DNA of 64,000 nt. Source: Desulfuromonadales bacterium (GTDB taxonomy: Bacteria; Desulfobacterota; Desulfuromonadia; Desulfuromonadales; Syntrophotaleaceae). Shown here piece after piece: positions 34,566-44,351 of this stretch. The stretch covers positions 1-64,000 of the forward strand of contig JASKKK010000001.1 of assembly GCA_030154185.1 (NCBI GenBank), read 5' to 3'. Positions within the stretch are counted from its first letter, which is position 1. Each line of letters opens with the position of its first letter. Position numbers and translations under genes: made by a program. The notes beneath the pieces are model-generated. The model was given only the letters and a program-made list of their open reading frames with translations, was not told where the DNA came from and ran no database searches.

Positions 34566-35237
34566 TTAATCCTTCCCTTCACTGTCAAATCCCGCCATCA
34601 GCTGGATCGATTTACCGCTGACCCGGATGGTCTCTTCGTCCGAGAGCTTTTTCAGCAGGCGCGAAAAGGTTTCGGGGGTGGTGCCGAGCAACAGGGCGAT
34701 TTCGCGTTTCGGAGCCGGCAACTGTACCACTCCCGTGCGATGTTTTGCATCGAGAGCCCGCAGGTAACCGATGAAGCGTTCGCGAATATCGGCTATGGCC
34801 AGCTGCTCGACGCGATTGAGCATAAAGATGAGGCGCTGGGACAGTGTGCCGACCAGATGCATCGCCAGTTCGGGTGATTGCTGTAGGCAGCCGAAAAGCT
34901 TGTGGACATCGATGAGCAGCAAAGAGCAATCCTCCAGGGTCATGGCGTTGACCGGAAAGCGATTTTTCAGGTCGAGAAGAATCTCCGCAAAGAACTCTCC
35001 CGGTTGGACAAAGCGGATAACCGCTTCTTTGCCCTCCTCGTTGGCGCGGTACAGTTTGACCCGGCCGCGCAGCAGGAAGTGGACGGCATGCCCTTCTTCT
35101 CCCTCCAGGAACAGAATCTCTTTGCGCTTACGCTTCTGGAATACACTGATGTCATCAATCAGTTTATAGAGCTCAGGTTCGCTGGAACCGAAAAATCTCA
35201 CCAGAAATTGCTCGATCGCTTTTTGTCGTTCCGACAT
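34566..35237 (-). CDS. Crp/Fnr-family transcription regulator
   Basis: A 223-residue regulator with a cyclic-nucleotide-like effector domain (about 30-130: EILFLEGEEGHAVHFLLRGRVKLYR, then FVQPGEFFAE) and a C-terminal winged helix (160-215) with the recognition segment LLGTTPETFSRLLKKLSDE. The cysteine set of FNR is absent, so it is not an Fe-S oxygen sensor of that type. It is closer to the heme- or ligand-sensing Dnr/HcpR side, but the effector cannot be named. It is divergent from the EmrB remnant with about 39 bp between. Confidence 0.88.
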   Translation of the reverse strand: MSERQKAIEQFLVRFFGSSEPELYKLIDDISVFQKRKRKEILFLEGEEGHAVHFLLRGRVKLYRANEEGKEAVIRFVQPGEFFAEILLDLKNRFPVNAMTLEDCSLLLIDVHKLFGCLQQSPELAMHLVGTLSQRLIFMLNRVEQLAIADIRERFIGYLRALDAKHRTGVVQLPAPKREIALLLGTTPETFSRLLKKLSDEETIRVSGKSIQLMAGFDSEGKD

Positions 35238-35276
35238 CGCTATTGACCTTTCGAAAATATCTTAACCTTACCCTGT

Positions 35277-35744
35277 ATGAGCCTTTTCTCCAAGTGCAAC
35301 TTTTTCATTGACAATGTTGCGCTGCCGTATATGCAGGGCAGCCTGAATGCCGGGACCGATGAAATCACCTGGGTGTTAACCTCCTATCTGGTGAGCAACG
35401 CCGTTGTCTTGCCCATGACCGGTTGGCTGGCCCGGATGTTCGGACGCAAACGCTTTTTGCTGACCTGCATCGTGCTGTTTACGGTGATTTCATTTGTAGC
35501 CCATATCAATCCCTATAGTCCGGTTTTTCAACAGCGTTTCGCCGCCCTTCAGGAAACGGCTCTGGCGAAAGGGGGCATGCCCGGTCAAGTGGAGAGCAAA
35601 GTCATGGCCCTGTTGTACGGCGAGGTCGGGCGGCAGGCCGGGGTTCAGTCGTATAATCGAATTTTCTGGTTGCTTGGAATCATGTATATCGCCATGATAC
35701 CGCTGGTTTTACTGTTGAAGCGCGAAAAGACCGATCATTCCTGA
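35277..35744 (+). pseudogene. EmrB/QacA-type MFS transporter remnant with large in-frame internal deletion
   Basis: A 155-codon ORF. Residues 9-70 match the first two helices of DHA2-type EmrB exporters (NVALPYMQGSL, STWVLTSYLVSNAIVLP-like, then MFGRKRF). From about 72 on it matches the extreme C-terminus (HINPYSPVFQQRF and the last helix IMYIAMIPLVLLLKR). EmrB proteins are about 500 residues with fourteen helices, so roughly 350 residues are missing while the frame is kept. The usual start is also lost: the residues before NVALP differ from the family. No function is expected. It lies next to the divergent Crp/Fnr gene that may once have regulated it. Confidence 0.82.
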
Positions 35745-35764
35745 AACCGGACTGGGAAGTCGAC

Positions 35765-35803
35765 AAAAAAGCCGCCAGGTCTCTGCAACCCGGCGGCTTT
35801 TGG
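35765..35803. terminator. Bidirectional intrinsic terminator
   Basis: AAAAGCCGCC (about 35767-35776) and GGCGGCTTTT (35792-35801) enclose a 15-nt loop, with A-run and T-run flanks. It separates the EmrB remnant from the convergent Na/Pi cotransporter gene. Confidence 0.85.
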
Positions 35804-35877
35804 GTTTTGGGATCGGGGCTTTAAGCGAATCGGGCAAGCCCTTTGTTATTCGGAGGCGGCCTGTGCTTGGGCCGGCC

Positions 35878-37557
35878 TCAGCCGTATTTCTGACCGGTGA
35901 TGGCCTGGGCGATATTGAAGCAATACCCGCCGATGCGCTCGAGGTAGGACATGATGTCGATGTACCAGAGCCCCGGTTCGATAGAGCAGTCGCGCTCCTG
36001 CAGTCGCTGGATCTTCTGCATGCGCATTTTGTTGAATTGCAGGTTGATGCCGGTTTCGTGTTTGTAGGCCTCCTGCATGAAGGTCTCGTCCGGGGTCTGG
36101 AGTTGCTCGATAATCAGGTCGAGGAACTTCAGGGCCCGGTGCGACATTTCCTCCATATCCTCGACCGATTGATCGGAAAAGGTCAGCTTGTTTTCGAACA
36201 ACTTTTCCGCCAGATGCGCCAGATGTTCCACGGCGTCCCCGATTTTTTCGATGTTGCTGGCCATGCGGAAAAAGCTGTGGATTTCCTTGGCGGATTCCTC
36301 GTTGATTTCCAACTGGTAGATTTTCATCAGGTAGTGGGTGATTTCCTTGCGGGCCTGATCGAGCCATTTCTCCTGGGCTTTCCAACCGGTAAGCATGTCG
36401 GGGTCGCGGTGCTTGATGGCCGGGATGACATTTTCCAGGGTCTGGCGGGCTTTTTTGGCCATTTTGAGGATTTCACTGCGTACCTGCGTCAGGGCCGCGA
36501 TGGGCGACTCGTCGTAAAAATCGTTGAACTCGGGAACCGGTTCGGTATAAGGCGCGGTTTTTTTCTGCGGTGAGAGCTTGATGGCGGCTTTGACCAGAGA
36601 CGGCAGGAAGATGAGGAAGAACAGGGCGTTGGTGATATTGAAAAGCGTATGGCCGTTGGCCAGGTAGCGGGCGACATAAACGTATTCGTTGTTTACCATG
36701 GTGTCCGGTGGCGCCACTCCGGACATCATGGTCACCTTCTGGATGAAAGTGACGAAGTGCGGGAAAATCAGGATCATGATGCCCACGCCGATGACATTGA
36801 ACATGGTGTGGGCCCGCGCCGCTCGATGCGCCTCGATGTTCGGGGTGCCGATAGTGGCCAGTTCGGCGGTGATGGTGGTGCCGATGTTTTCACCCAGAAC
36901 CAGGGCGATGGCGGCGGGGAAGGTCAGCAGCCCTTGAGTGGCCATGGTCATGGTGAGGCCGACGGTTGCCGATGAAGATTGAACCGCCATGGTCAACAGA
37001 GCGCCGGTCAGCACGCACAGCAGCAGGCCGGCCATGGTGCTCGGGTCGAAGCGGGTGAAAAAAGACAGAAAGGTCGGGTCGGTTCGCAGGGGTTTGAGGC
37101 CGTGCTTCATGGTCTCCATGCCCAGAAAGAGCAGACCGAATCCGAGGATGACCTCTCCGGCATAATGAAACTTTTTCTGTTTGGCGAAAAATCTCATCGA
37201 GACGCCGAGGGCGATAGCCGGCAGCGAAAGGCTCGAAAGCTTGAAGGCGATCAATTGGGAGGTCATGGTCGTGCCGATGTTGGCTCCCAGAATAACGCCG
37301 ACCGCTTGCTGCAGGGACAACAGGCCGGCGCTGACGAAGCCGATGAGCATGACCGTGGTCGCGGAAGAGGATTGAACCATGGCCGTCACCATCGCTCCGG
37401 TTGCACAACCGATGACGCGGTTTGAGGAGATGGCGCAAAGGATTTTTTTGATACGGGGGCCTGCCGCCATCTGCAGCCCCTCGGTCATGGTTTTCATTCC
37501 CAGGACGAACAGTCCAAGGCCGCCGATGGTTTCGATAAGGATCTGGACGAAAAGCAA
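35878..37557 (-). CDS. Na/Pi cotransporter family protein with C-terminal PhoU-like domain
   Basis: A 559-residue sodium-dependent phosphate transporter of the NptA/PNaS group. The two inverted repeats of the transport domain carry the duplicated signature QSSSATTVMLIGFV (about 62) and QSSSATVGLTMTM (about 195), followed by GANIGTTMT and GENIGTTIT. Around 335-550 lies a helical PhoU-like domain that may regulate transport. Translation starts at TTG 37557 with AAGGAG eight bases upstream. Monocistronic; no Pho box was identified. Confidence 0.92.
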   Translation of the reverse strand: MLFVQILIETIGGLGLFVLGMKTMTEGLQMAAGPRIKKILCAISSNRVIGCATGAMVTAMVQSSSATTVMLIGFVSAGLLSLQQAVGVILGANIGTTMTSQLIAFKLSSLSLPAIALGVSMRFFAKQKKFHYAGEVILGFGLLFLGMETMKHGLKPLRTDPTFLSFFTRFDPSTMAGLLLCVLTGALLTMAVQSSSATVGLTMTMATQGLLTFPAAIALVLGENIGTTITAELATIGTPNIEAHRAARAHTMFNVIGVGIMILIFPHFVTFIQKVTMMSGVAPPDTMVNNEYVYVARYLANGHTLFNITNALFFLIFLPSLVKAAIKLSPQKKTAPYTEPVPEFNDFYDESPIAALTQVRSEILKMAKKARQTLENVIPAIKHRDPDMLTGWKAQEKWLDQARKEITHYLMKIYQLEINEESAKEIHSFFRMASNIEKIGDAVEHLAHLAEKLFENKLTFSDQSVEDMEEMSHRALKFLDLIIEQLQTPDETFMQEAYKHETGINLQFNKMRMQKIQRLQERDCSIEPGLWYIDIMSYLERIGGYCFNIAQAITGQKYG

Positions 37558-37880
37558 AGTACGATCTCCTTGTCAGGACCGCCTGCTTGACGGCAAGGCG
37601 ATTGTTTCTCGAATATCCCGTGATTTCAGGGGGTTCTCCCCTGTCGGCGCCTGTAGACAGCCCGACCTTGTCCGGACAAACCAGCCGATACTAGCAGAAA
37701 ACGCGGTTTTTTTGAAGTAGAGTTTGTTTTGTAAGGTGTGCAGAGCAAAGACCTGCAGATCCTTCGATAACAACAAAAGCGAGCGTGTTGGAGGATATTC
37801 TTCAACAAGGCTGCGGCAAGTGTGATCGATGCGCAAGGGAACCGCGGTTGCATAACTGAAGGCGGCAAAGGAGAAAAGAC

Positions 37881-38123
37881 ATGACCATTTCAACCGTTCA
37901 GACATTTTTCATGTGGTGCACCATCATCGACGGCGTTTTACTGATCTTTTCGGCCCTGGTTTGCGCTTTTGCGGGAGACTGGATTTATCGTATGCACGGG
38001 GCCCTGTTCCAGCTGAAACGCGAGTCCTTCAATGTGGTGCTGTACGGTTTTATCGGGGTTTTCAAGATATGTTTTCTGGTATTCAATCTTGTGCCCTGGC
38101 TGGCGGTGCTGATCATGTCCTGA
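37881..38123 (+). CDS. DUF6868-type small membrane protein
   Basis: An 80-residue protein with two hydrophobic helices (TFFMWCTIIDGVLLIFSALV and VLYGFIGVFKICFLVFNLVPWLAVL) joined by WIYRMHGALFQLKRESFN. This WCT..DWIYRMHG..FNLVPW layout matches a small family I know as DUF6868. Function is unknown. AAAGGAG lies eight bases before the ATG. A small hairpin (38145-38159) follows; it is convergent with the GGDEF/EAL gene. Confidence 0.78.
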   Translation: MTISTVQTFFMWCTIIDGVLLIFSALVCAFAGDWIYRMHGALFQLKRESFNVVLYGFIGVFKICFLVFNLVPWLAVLIMS

Positions 38124-38177
38124 AAACCCGGACACGGCCATCCCCCTGCGCTGCGCAGGCTGATCTTTAACAGGTTG

Positions 38178-41100
38178 CTAAGGGGTGTGCCGGCGCAGCA
38201 TTTCCGTAAAATCGCCAACGGCAAGGGGCGGACTGAACAGGTAGCCCTGGTAGCTGTCGCAACCGCATTTGCGCAGAAACTCCCGTTGCCGTTCGGTTTC
38301 CAGACCTTCGGCGACGGCTTGCAGGCCCAGGCTGTGGGCGATAGCGATGATACTGGTGGCAACTGCCGAAGCGCTGTCGTCCTCGGCGACATCGGCGATG
38401 AAGGAACGATCGATTTTGAGGCAGTCGACCGGGAAGCGTCGCAGGTAATTGAGGGACGAATATCCGGTGCCGAAATCGTCAAGGGCCAGGCTGACGCCCA
38501 GCTCATTCAGTTCCTGCATGGTTTTTGCCGCCGCTTGAGGATCGCGCATGATCATGCTTTCGGTCAGTTCCAGTTCGAGCAGTCGGGGGGGCAGTTCGGT
38601 TTCCTGCATAATGCGGCTTACCGTTGTCACCAGGTCGTCGTTACGGAACTGACGGGCGGAAAGATTGGCCGCAATGGGCACGACCTTCAGACCGGAAGCC
38701 TGCCAGGTTTTTATCTGTGCGCAGATCTCTTGCAGTACCCACTCTCCGATGGGCAGGATCAGACCGGTTTCTTCAGCCAGGGGAATGAATGTTCCTGGAG
38801 AAATCATGCCGCGAACCGGGTGCTGCCAGCGCAGCAGAGCTTCAGCACCTTCGATTTCATCGGTCGCCAGGTCGATTTTGGGCTGATAATGCAGCAACAA
38901 TTCGTCGCGCTCCAGCGCTCGGCGCAGGTCAGCCTCCATTTCCATCGCTTCATGGACGACCAGGTTCATTTCCGGGGCGTAGAGGCGGAAAGAGTTGCCT
39001 TCCTCCTTGGCCCGATACATGGCGATGTCGGCATTGCGGATCAGGGTTTCCTCGTCTCCGCCGTCCCGTGGGTAGATGCTGATGCCGAGACTTGCCGTAA
39101 CCGTGATTTCACGATCTCCGATCTGGAATGGGGCGGTGAGTTTGTCGAGGATCTTTTTGGCCACCTTGCCCACATCCTCCTCGTTGGCCACCTCCGCGAG
39201 GAGGATGACGAATTCGTCTCCTCCCAGGCGCGCGACGGTGTCCGCACCCCGTACCGACTCCTGCAAACGCTGGGCGGCAATCTGAAGAAGCCGGTCGCCG
39301 AAGCTGTGTCCGAGGCTGTCGTTGATGATCTTGAAGCGGTCGAGATCGAGCAGCAGGACCGCTACCAGGCGTTTCGACCTTTTGGCAAACAGAATCGACT
39401 GTTCGAGACGATCCTGCAACAGGGCGCGGTTGGCCAATCCGGTAAGATCGTCATGGGTGGCGAGGTGCTGCAGCTGTTCCTCGTATCTTTTGCGGTCGGT
39501 GATGTCCTCTTTGATGGCCAGGTAATGGCTGATGACGCCATTGGCGTCACGCACCGGCGAAATGGAGGTGTGCTCCCAGACAAGGGATCCATCCTTGCGT
39601 TTATTGTGAAATTCGCCGCGCCATTCCTTTCCAACGGTTATGGTATCCCAGAGGTCGCGATATTCCTCCGAGGAGGTTTCGCCCGACTTGAGAAAACGAG
39701 GATTTTTACCGATGACTTCTTCTTGAGAGTAGCCGGTGGTTTGGGTGAATTTGGGGTTGACGTATTCGATGTTTCCGTCGGGATCGGTCAGGACGACGGC
39801 CGTCGGGCTTTGTTCCACCGCCTGCGAGAGTTTACGCAAGGCATCTTCCTGACGTTTGCTCGTGGTAATGTCCTGAGCAATGCCGAGGTAGCCGACGGTT
39901 TTTCCACGAGGGGACCGCATGGCGGTAATTACCAGGGAGACGGCGATATGCATGCCGCTTTTTCCGACGTAGGTCCATTCCCGATGTTCGGCACCGGTAC
40001 GGGTGGCTCGCGCCATGAATTCTGCAAAGTTCGTTACGGGAGGTTCGCCGTCGGTCTTCAATTCCCGGTAGCTGGCTTTCAGTTCCGATTTCAGATGAAA
40101 AAAATCCGCTTTTTTGCATCCGACCATCTCTTCGGCGCTGTATCCCAGCATTTTTTCCGCGCCACGATTGAAGACCGTGATGATCCCTTCGGGATCGGTG
40201 GCGATAATGGATACCTCGGAGGCTGCATTAAGTACTCCCGACAGCAGGCGCGAAGTGCGCTCGATTTCCGCCGAGGCCAGTTTCTGCTCTTCAAACAGGC
40301 GCTGTAAGGTCAACCGTGCCTGCTGTGCTTCTTCCAGCAGGCGTGCTTTGTCCTGTTCCGCTTTACGGGTCTGCTCTTCTGCCAGGCGGCGTTCGGTGAT
40401 GTCGGACAGGGTTCCGAGCATGCGCAGCGGCTGTCCATGGGAATCATTTTCCACCAGCTTGCCTATGGAAAGGAACCATCTCCATGCACCGCAACAGGTG
40501 CGTTGCCGGAATTCCAAACAAAATTCCTCTGTTTTTCCGGAAAGATAGTCCTTAAAGGTTCCCAGGACTGCCGAGCGGTCCTCGGGATGGGTGCGCGCAA
40601 TCATATCCGCATTCGTTTCACGGAAGCCTTCCGGGTCGTAACCGAGCATCAATGCGTATTCGGCATTGACGATGATTTGCCCGGTCTGCAGGTTGAGGTC
40701 GTAAAGACCCAGGTGCGAAGCCTTGAGAGCCAGCCGCAGGCGTTCCTCGCTGGTCTGCAGGTCCCTGGATGTCTGGTCCCGGCGCCCGCGGATAACCATC
40801 AAAGTGCCGAGCATGGCCGTGGCCAGCGGGTAGATGAGGAGGACCGGCAGGGAGATGTAGCGCAAAACCCACAGTGCGGTTTCCCACGGCAACAACAGCA
40901 TGAGGGCCAGCATGACGACATGGATGACGATGCCGAAAAAATAGAGTTGCCACCAGGTCAACTCCTCCGTCGCGTTTCGGTGACGGTGTTTCCACAGAAT
41001 GCCCAGCGTTCCCGAGGCAAAGATGACGCCCACTCCGACCCACGCGGCAGCTCCGCCCTGGATAAGTCGGAAAAGCGCCGTCATGACCATGGCGATGATG

Positions 41101-41351
41101 GTCGGCACGGCGCCGAAAAAAAGCCCGGAAATGCCCAGAAGTACGGAACGCGTGTCGAATACGATCCCCGGCACGTACTGCCAGGGGGTCAGCATGAGGA
41201 TGATGCCGAGAAGGCCAAGGGACAGGCCGACAAAAATTTGCACGACCAGGCGGTGCCGCAGGCGATACCGACTGGTCATCACGTCATAGATGAACGCCAT
41301 GGCGAGCAGCAGGGCGGCGTTTTTCATCAGCTCGAAAAAGACATTATCCAT
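38178..41351 (-). CDS. Membrane-bound PAS-GGDEF-EAL cyclic-di-GMP signalling protein
   Basis: A 1057-residue sensor. Residues about 1-190 form six helices of the 5TM-5TMR-LYT type (ISGLFFGAVPTIIAMVMTALFRL). Three PAS domains follow (about 215-330, 385-500, 510-625). The GGDEF domain keeps ARLGGDEFVILL, so it could make c-di-GMP. The EAL domain keeps EGAEALLRWQHP, NLSARQF and LDDFGTGYSSLNYL, so it could also degrade it. Which activity dominates cannot be told. ATG 41351 follows GGAGAT; the track start at 41450 lacks support. Confidence 0.92.
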   Translation of the reverse strand: MDNVFFELMKNAALLLAMAFIYDVMTSRYRLRHRLVVQIFVGLSLGLLGIILMLTPWQYVPGIVFDTRSVLLGISGLFFGAVPTIIAMVMTALFRLIQGGAAAWVGVGVIFASGTLGILWKHRHRNATEELTWWQLYFFGIVIHVVMLALMLLLPWETALWVLRYISLPVLLIYPLATAMLGTLMVIRGRRDQTSRDLQTSEERLRLALKASHLGLYDLNLQTGQIIVNAEYALMLGYDPEGFRETNADMIARTHPEDRSAVLGTFKDYLSGKTEEFCLEFRQRTCCGAWRWFLSIGKLVENDSHGQPLRMLGTLSDITERRLAEEQTRKAEQDKARLLEEAQQARLTLQRLFEEQKLASAEIERTSRLLSGVLNAASEVSIIATDPEGIITVFNRGAEKMLGYSAEEMVGCKKADFFHLKSELKASYRELKTDGEPPVTNFAEFMARATRTGAEHREWTYVGKSGMHIAVSLVITAMRSPRGKTVGYLGIAQDITTSKRQEDALRKLSQAVEQSPTAVVLTDPDGNIEYVNPKFTQTTGYSQEEVIGKNPRFLKSGETSSEEYRDLWDTITVGKEWRGEFHNKRKDGSLVWEHTSISPVRDANGVISHYLAIKEDITDRKRYEEQLQHLATHDDLTGLANRALLQDRLEQSILFAKRSKRLVAVLLLDLDRFKIINDSLGHSFGDRLLQIAAQRLQESVRGADTVARLGGDEFVILLAEVANEEDVGKVAKKILDKLTAPFQIGDREITVTASLGISIYPRDGGDEETLIRNADIAMYRAKEEGNSFRLYAPEMNLVVHEAMEMEADLRRALERDELLLHYQPKIDLATDEIEGAEALLRWQHPVRGMISPGTFIPLAEETGLILPIGEWVLQEICAQIKTWQASGLKVVPIAANLSARQFRNDDLVTTVSRIMQETELPPRLLELELTESMIMRDPQAAAKTMQELNELGVSLALDDFGTGYSSLNYLRRFPVDCLKIDRSFIADVAEDDSASAVATSIIAIAHSLGLQAVAEGLETERQREFLRKCGCDSYQGYLFSPPLAVGDFTEMLRRHTP

Positions 41352-41649
41352 CAGCTTTAATCTCCACAGTGTCCGAGCCTGTCGGAGGATGGAAGATGTG
41401 AAATCGTGTTCGTGGTCGCTGGTGAAGGACGAAGGCTGTGAGCATAACAACTTTAAGCACGCTTGTCACGGCATGAAACTTTTGTCTGGGTTGGCTTGGA
41501 GTCATGGGAAAAAGGGTAAACTGGGGCGAGACTTGATACGGAAACGCTCGAAGCATTCACGCCGAACTTGTTGAAAAGGTGCAAAATGGTTAGTATGTAC
41601 CTTTGTGACAGGATCAAATCTTCGTTCCTCCCCTTGGAGACCGGTTCGG
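41352..41649. other. Divergent intergenic region
   Basis: About 300 bp between the divergent GGDEF/EAL and PBP1b genes. It must contain both promoters, but I could not find clear -35/-10 pairs or repeats. The one ORF that crosses it is a shadow. Confidence 0.4.
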
Positions 41650-43938
41650 ATGATGGCAAAACGCAAGTTCAATAAAATTAAACTGTTCGCAATGATCGTG
41701 CTGGCCGGCTTGTTCGTCGCCGGTATTTATACGATCTATCTCGACTTCACCATCCGGGAACGCTTTGAGGGCAAACGTTTTGCTTTGCCCGCGAGGGTGT
41801 ATGCACGCCCCCTGGAGATCTATCCTGGGCTGCAACTCGAACCGGCCGAACTGAATGCCGAGCTTGCTCTGCTCGGTTACCGGCAGACCGCCAAGGCGGA
41901 CGAGCCGGGGACCTATCGCTGGCGGGGGCGGGAGCTTGACCTTACCACCCGCACCTTCGTGTTCGGGGACGGGCCCCAGCCATCCACAGCTTGCGTCGTG
42001 AGGTTTGCCGACTCGCAGATCGTAGCGCTGACCGACCGTTTCACAGAATCGAATCTGGATCTGGTCCGTCTCGACCCCGCTTTGATCGGCGGAATTTATC
42101 CCGGAGAAAACGAGGACCGCGTTCTGGTCAAGCTGGACGAGGTGCCGCAATCGGTCGTGGAAGCCTTGATCGCGGTTGAGGATCGTCGATTTTATCAGCA
42201 CCATGGCATCGATCCGCGCGGCATCGCCCGGGCTCTCTTTATGACTCTAAGCGGCAAGAGCGTTCAGGGCGGCAGTACCCTTACCCAGCAATTGATCAAA
42301 AACTTTTATTTGACTTCCGAGCGCACCGTGCGACGCAAACTCACGGAAATGGTCATGGCTGTTTTGCTGGAGATGCATTACAGCAAGGAAGAAATTCTCG
42401 AAACCTATCTCAACGAAGTCTATCTGGGGCAGGACGGCAACCGGGCCATTCACGGATTCGGACTTGCCAGCGCGTACTTTTTCGATAAACCCCTGCCTCA
42501 TCTCGGTCTCAGTGAAGGGGCTCTGCTTGTAGGCATGTTGAAGGGGCCTGCCTATTACAGCCCGCGCAAGCATCCCAAACGGGCCATGGAGCGTCGCAAC
42601 CTGGTCCTGGCCCAGATGGTCGATGCCGGGTTCATTTCCGAACAACAGTATCGCGACTTTCGGGCGACCCCTCTGGGCGTGGTCGACAGACCGCCGCGCG
42701 GCACATCCCCGTATCCCGCTTTTGTCGATCTGGTGCACCGTCAGTTGCAGCGTGATTATCGGGACGAAGATCTGCGTTCGGAAGGGCTGCAGGTTTTCAC
42801 CACTCTCGATCCCCAGGTGCAGCGCATCGCTGAAAAATCTTTGCAGGACCGATTGGCACGGCTGGAAAAAGCACGTGACATAGGTTCGGGGACGCTGCAG
42901 GGGGCGGCGGTGGTGACCGCCAACCAGAATGCCGAAGTTTTAGCCTGTGTCGGCGGGCGCGATCCGCGCTTCGAAGGCTTCAACCGGGTGCTTGATGCCC
43001 GACGGCCTGTCGGTTCCCTGATCAAGCCGGTGGTTTTTCTTACCGCCTTGCAGCATCCTACCCGCTACACCCTGGCAACCCTGCTCGACGACAGCCCCCT
43101 GACGCTAAAACAGCCCGGAGCCGAGGACTGGATGCCGCAGAATTATGATAAGCGTTTTCACGGCAATGTGCCGTTGCGTGACGCCCTGATGCATTCTTAC
43201 AACGTAGCCACAGCCAGACTCGGCCTGGCCCTTGGTGTCGATTCGGTTATGGCCAATGTCAGGCGATTGGGGCTGGATCGTGAAGTTCCCGCTTATGCTT
43301 CCGGCCTCTTGGGGGTTAACGCACTGTCCCCTCTGGAGGTTGCCCAAATCTATCAGAGCATTGCAAGCGGTGGTTTCCGTACACCTCTGCGCGCCATTCG
43401 CGAAGTGTTGACGGCCGAAGGGGATACGTTGCAGCGCTATCCCTTGAATGTCGAGCAGGTCATAGAGCCCGGTCCCAACTATCTGCTCACCACCGCCATG
43501 CAGGCCGTTGTGCATGAGGGGACGGCCCAGGGGTTATACAACCGTTTGTCTCCTGATCTGAACGTCGCCGGGAAGACCGGTACCACCGATGATTACCGCG
43601 ATAGCTGGTTCGCCGGATTCACCGGCGATAGTCTCGCCGTTGTCTGGGTCGGGCGGGACGACAATGAATCGACGGGGCTTACCGGCGCCAGTGGCGCCAT
43701 GGCGGTCTGGGGGGACATGATGGTGTCGATGGATCCGCTTCCCCTGGTGCTGTCGCAGCTGGACAATGTCGAGCGCCTCTGGATCGACCGATCCTCGGGG
43801 TTGCTGAGCAATGAAGGCTGTCCCGATGCCGTCGAATTGCCTTTTATCGTGGGTTCGGCACCGACCAAAAGCGCCTCCTGCGGACCTGGTTCGATGGGGA
43901 ATTCCATCAAAAACTGGTTTAAAAGGATATTTCAATGA
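41650..43938 (+). CDS. mrcB: Penicillin-binding protein 1B (bifunctional class A)
   Basis: A 762-residue peptidoglycan synthase. A short cytoplasmic tail and one helix (FAMIVLAGLFVAGIYTIYLDF, about 11-31) are followed by a UB2H-like region. The glycosyltransferase domain has AVEDRRFYQHHGIDPRGIARA, GGSTLTQQLIKNFYL and RKLTEMVMAVLLE. The transpeptidase carries the nucleophile in RPVGSLIKP, then HSYNVATARL and AGKTGTT. ATG 41650 follows GGAGA by nine bases; the next codon is also ATG. Co-transcribed with the TPR lipoprotein, whose ATG overlaps its stop. Confidence 0.95.
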   Translation: MMAKRKFNKIKLFAMIVLAGLFVAGIYTIYLDFTIRERFEGKRFALPARVYARPLEIYPGLQLEPAELNAELALLGYRQTAKADEPGTYRWRGRELDLTTRTFVFGDGPQPSTACVVRFADSQIVALTDRFTESNLDLVRLDPALIGGIYPGENEDRVLVKLDEVPQSVVEALIAVEDRRFYQHHGIDPRGIARALFMTLSGKSVQGGSTLTQQLIKNFYLTSERTVRRKLTEMVMAVLLEMHYSKEEILETYLNEVYLGQDGNRAIHGFGLASAYFFDKPLPHLGLSEGALLVGMLKGPAYYSPRKHPKRAMERRNLVLAQMVDAGFISEQQYRDFRATPLGVVDRPPRGTSPYPAFVDLVHRQLQRDYRDEDLRSEGLQVFTTLDPQVQRIAEKSLQDRLARLEKARDIGSGTLQGAAVVTANQNAEVLACVGGRDPRFEGFNRVLDARRPVGSLIKPVVFLTALQHPTRYTLATLLDDSPLTLKQPGAEDWMPQNYDKRFHGNVPLRDALMHSYNVATARLGLALGVDSVMANVRRLGLDREVPAYASGLLGVNALSPLEVAQIYQSIASGGFRTPLRAIREVLTAEGDTLQRYPLNVEQVIEPGPNYLLTTAMQAVVHEGTAQGLYNRLSPDLNVAGKTGTTDDYRDSWFAGFTGDSLAVVWVGRDDNESTGLTGASGAMAVWGDMMVSMDPLPLVLSQLDNVERLWIDRSSGLLSNEGCPDAVELPFIVGSAPTKSASCGPGSMGNSIKNWFKRIFQ

Positions 43939-44348
43939 CCAAGACCACGATCCTTCGATGGGCCTGTATAACCGTTGTGTTGTTGACGGGATGTACGGCA
44001 CTTCAGTCCCCCCCTCAACAGACCGAGCCATCCGCCAATAACGCCGTGGTGGCGTTACTCGGCAAGGCCCGGTTGCAAGGCGAGCAGGGACGCCTGCCCG
44101 AGGCCAGTGCCTCTCTGGAACGTGCCCTGCGTATCGAGCCGCGCAATCCGCTGCTGTGGCAGGAACTGGCTCGTGTGCGACTGGCCCAGGGACAATATCG
44201 GCAGGCGGAGAACCTCGCTGTAAAATCCAATACTCTCGGTTACGGAAATAGTGTCCTGTGCCGCGAAAACTGGCGCATCATCGGGCAGGCCCGCACCCGT
44301 CTCGGCGATCTGCAGGGAGCCCGGGAAGCATTCTCCAAGGCCGAGTAG
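43935..44348 (+). CDS. TPR lipoprotein, candidate PBP1b activator (LpoP-like)
   Basis: A 137-residue lipoprotein. The signal peptide ends in the lipobox LLTGC (Cys at about 20), followed by a short linker and two to three TPR units (LLGKARLQGEQGRLPEASASLERALRIEP; LWQELARVRLAQGQYRQAENLA). It overlaps mrcB by ATGA. In Pseudomonas aeruginosa a TPR lipoprotein, LpoP, activates PBP1b and is encoded beside its gene, so the same role is likely here. That is inference from layout and architecture, not from tested identity. Confidence 0.82.
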   Translation: MTKTTILRWACITVVLLTGCTALQSPPQQTEPSANNAVVALLGKARLQGEQGRLPEASASLERALRIEPRNPLLWQELARVRLAQGQYRQAENLAVKSNTLGYGNSVLCRENWRIIGQARTRLGDLQGAREAFSKAE

Positions 44349-44351
44349 CCT

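Noticed and set aside
37573-37905. 110-aa minus-strand ORF between Na/Pi cotransporter and DUF6868 genes
   Set aside because: Overlaps the DUF6868 start and contains no recognisable domain.
40437-41360. 307-aa ORF opposite the GGDEF/EAL gene
   Set aside because: Antisense shadow, rich in His, Gln and Asp as expected from reversed GC-rich codons.
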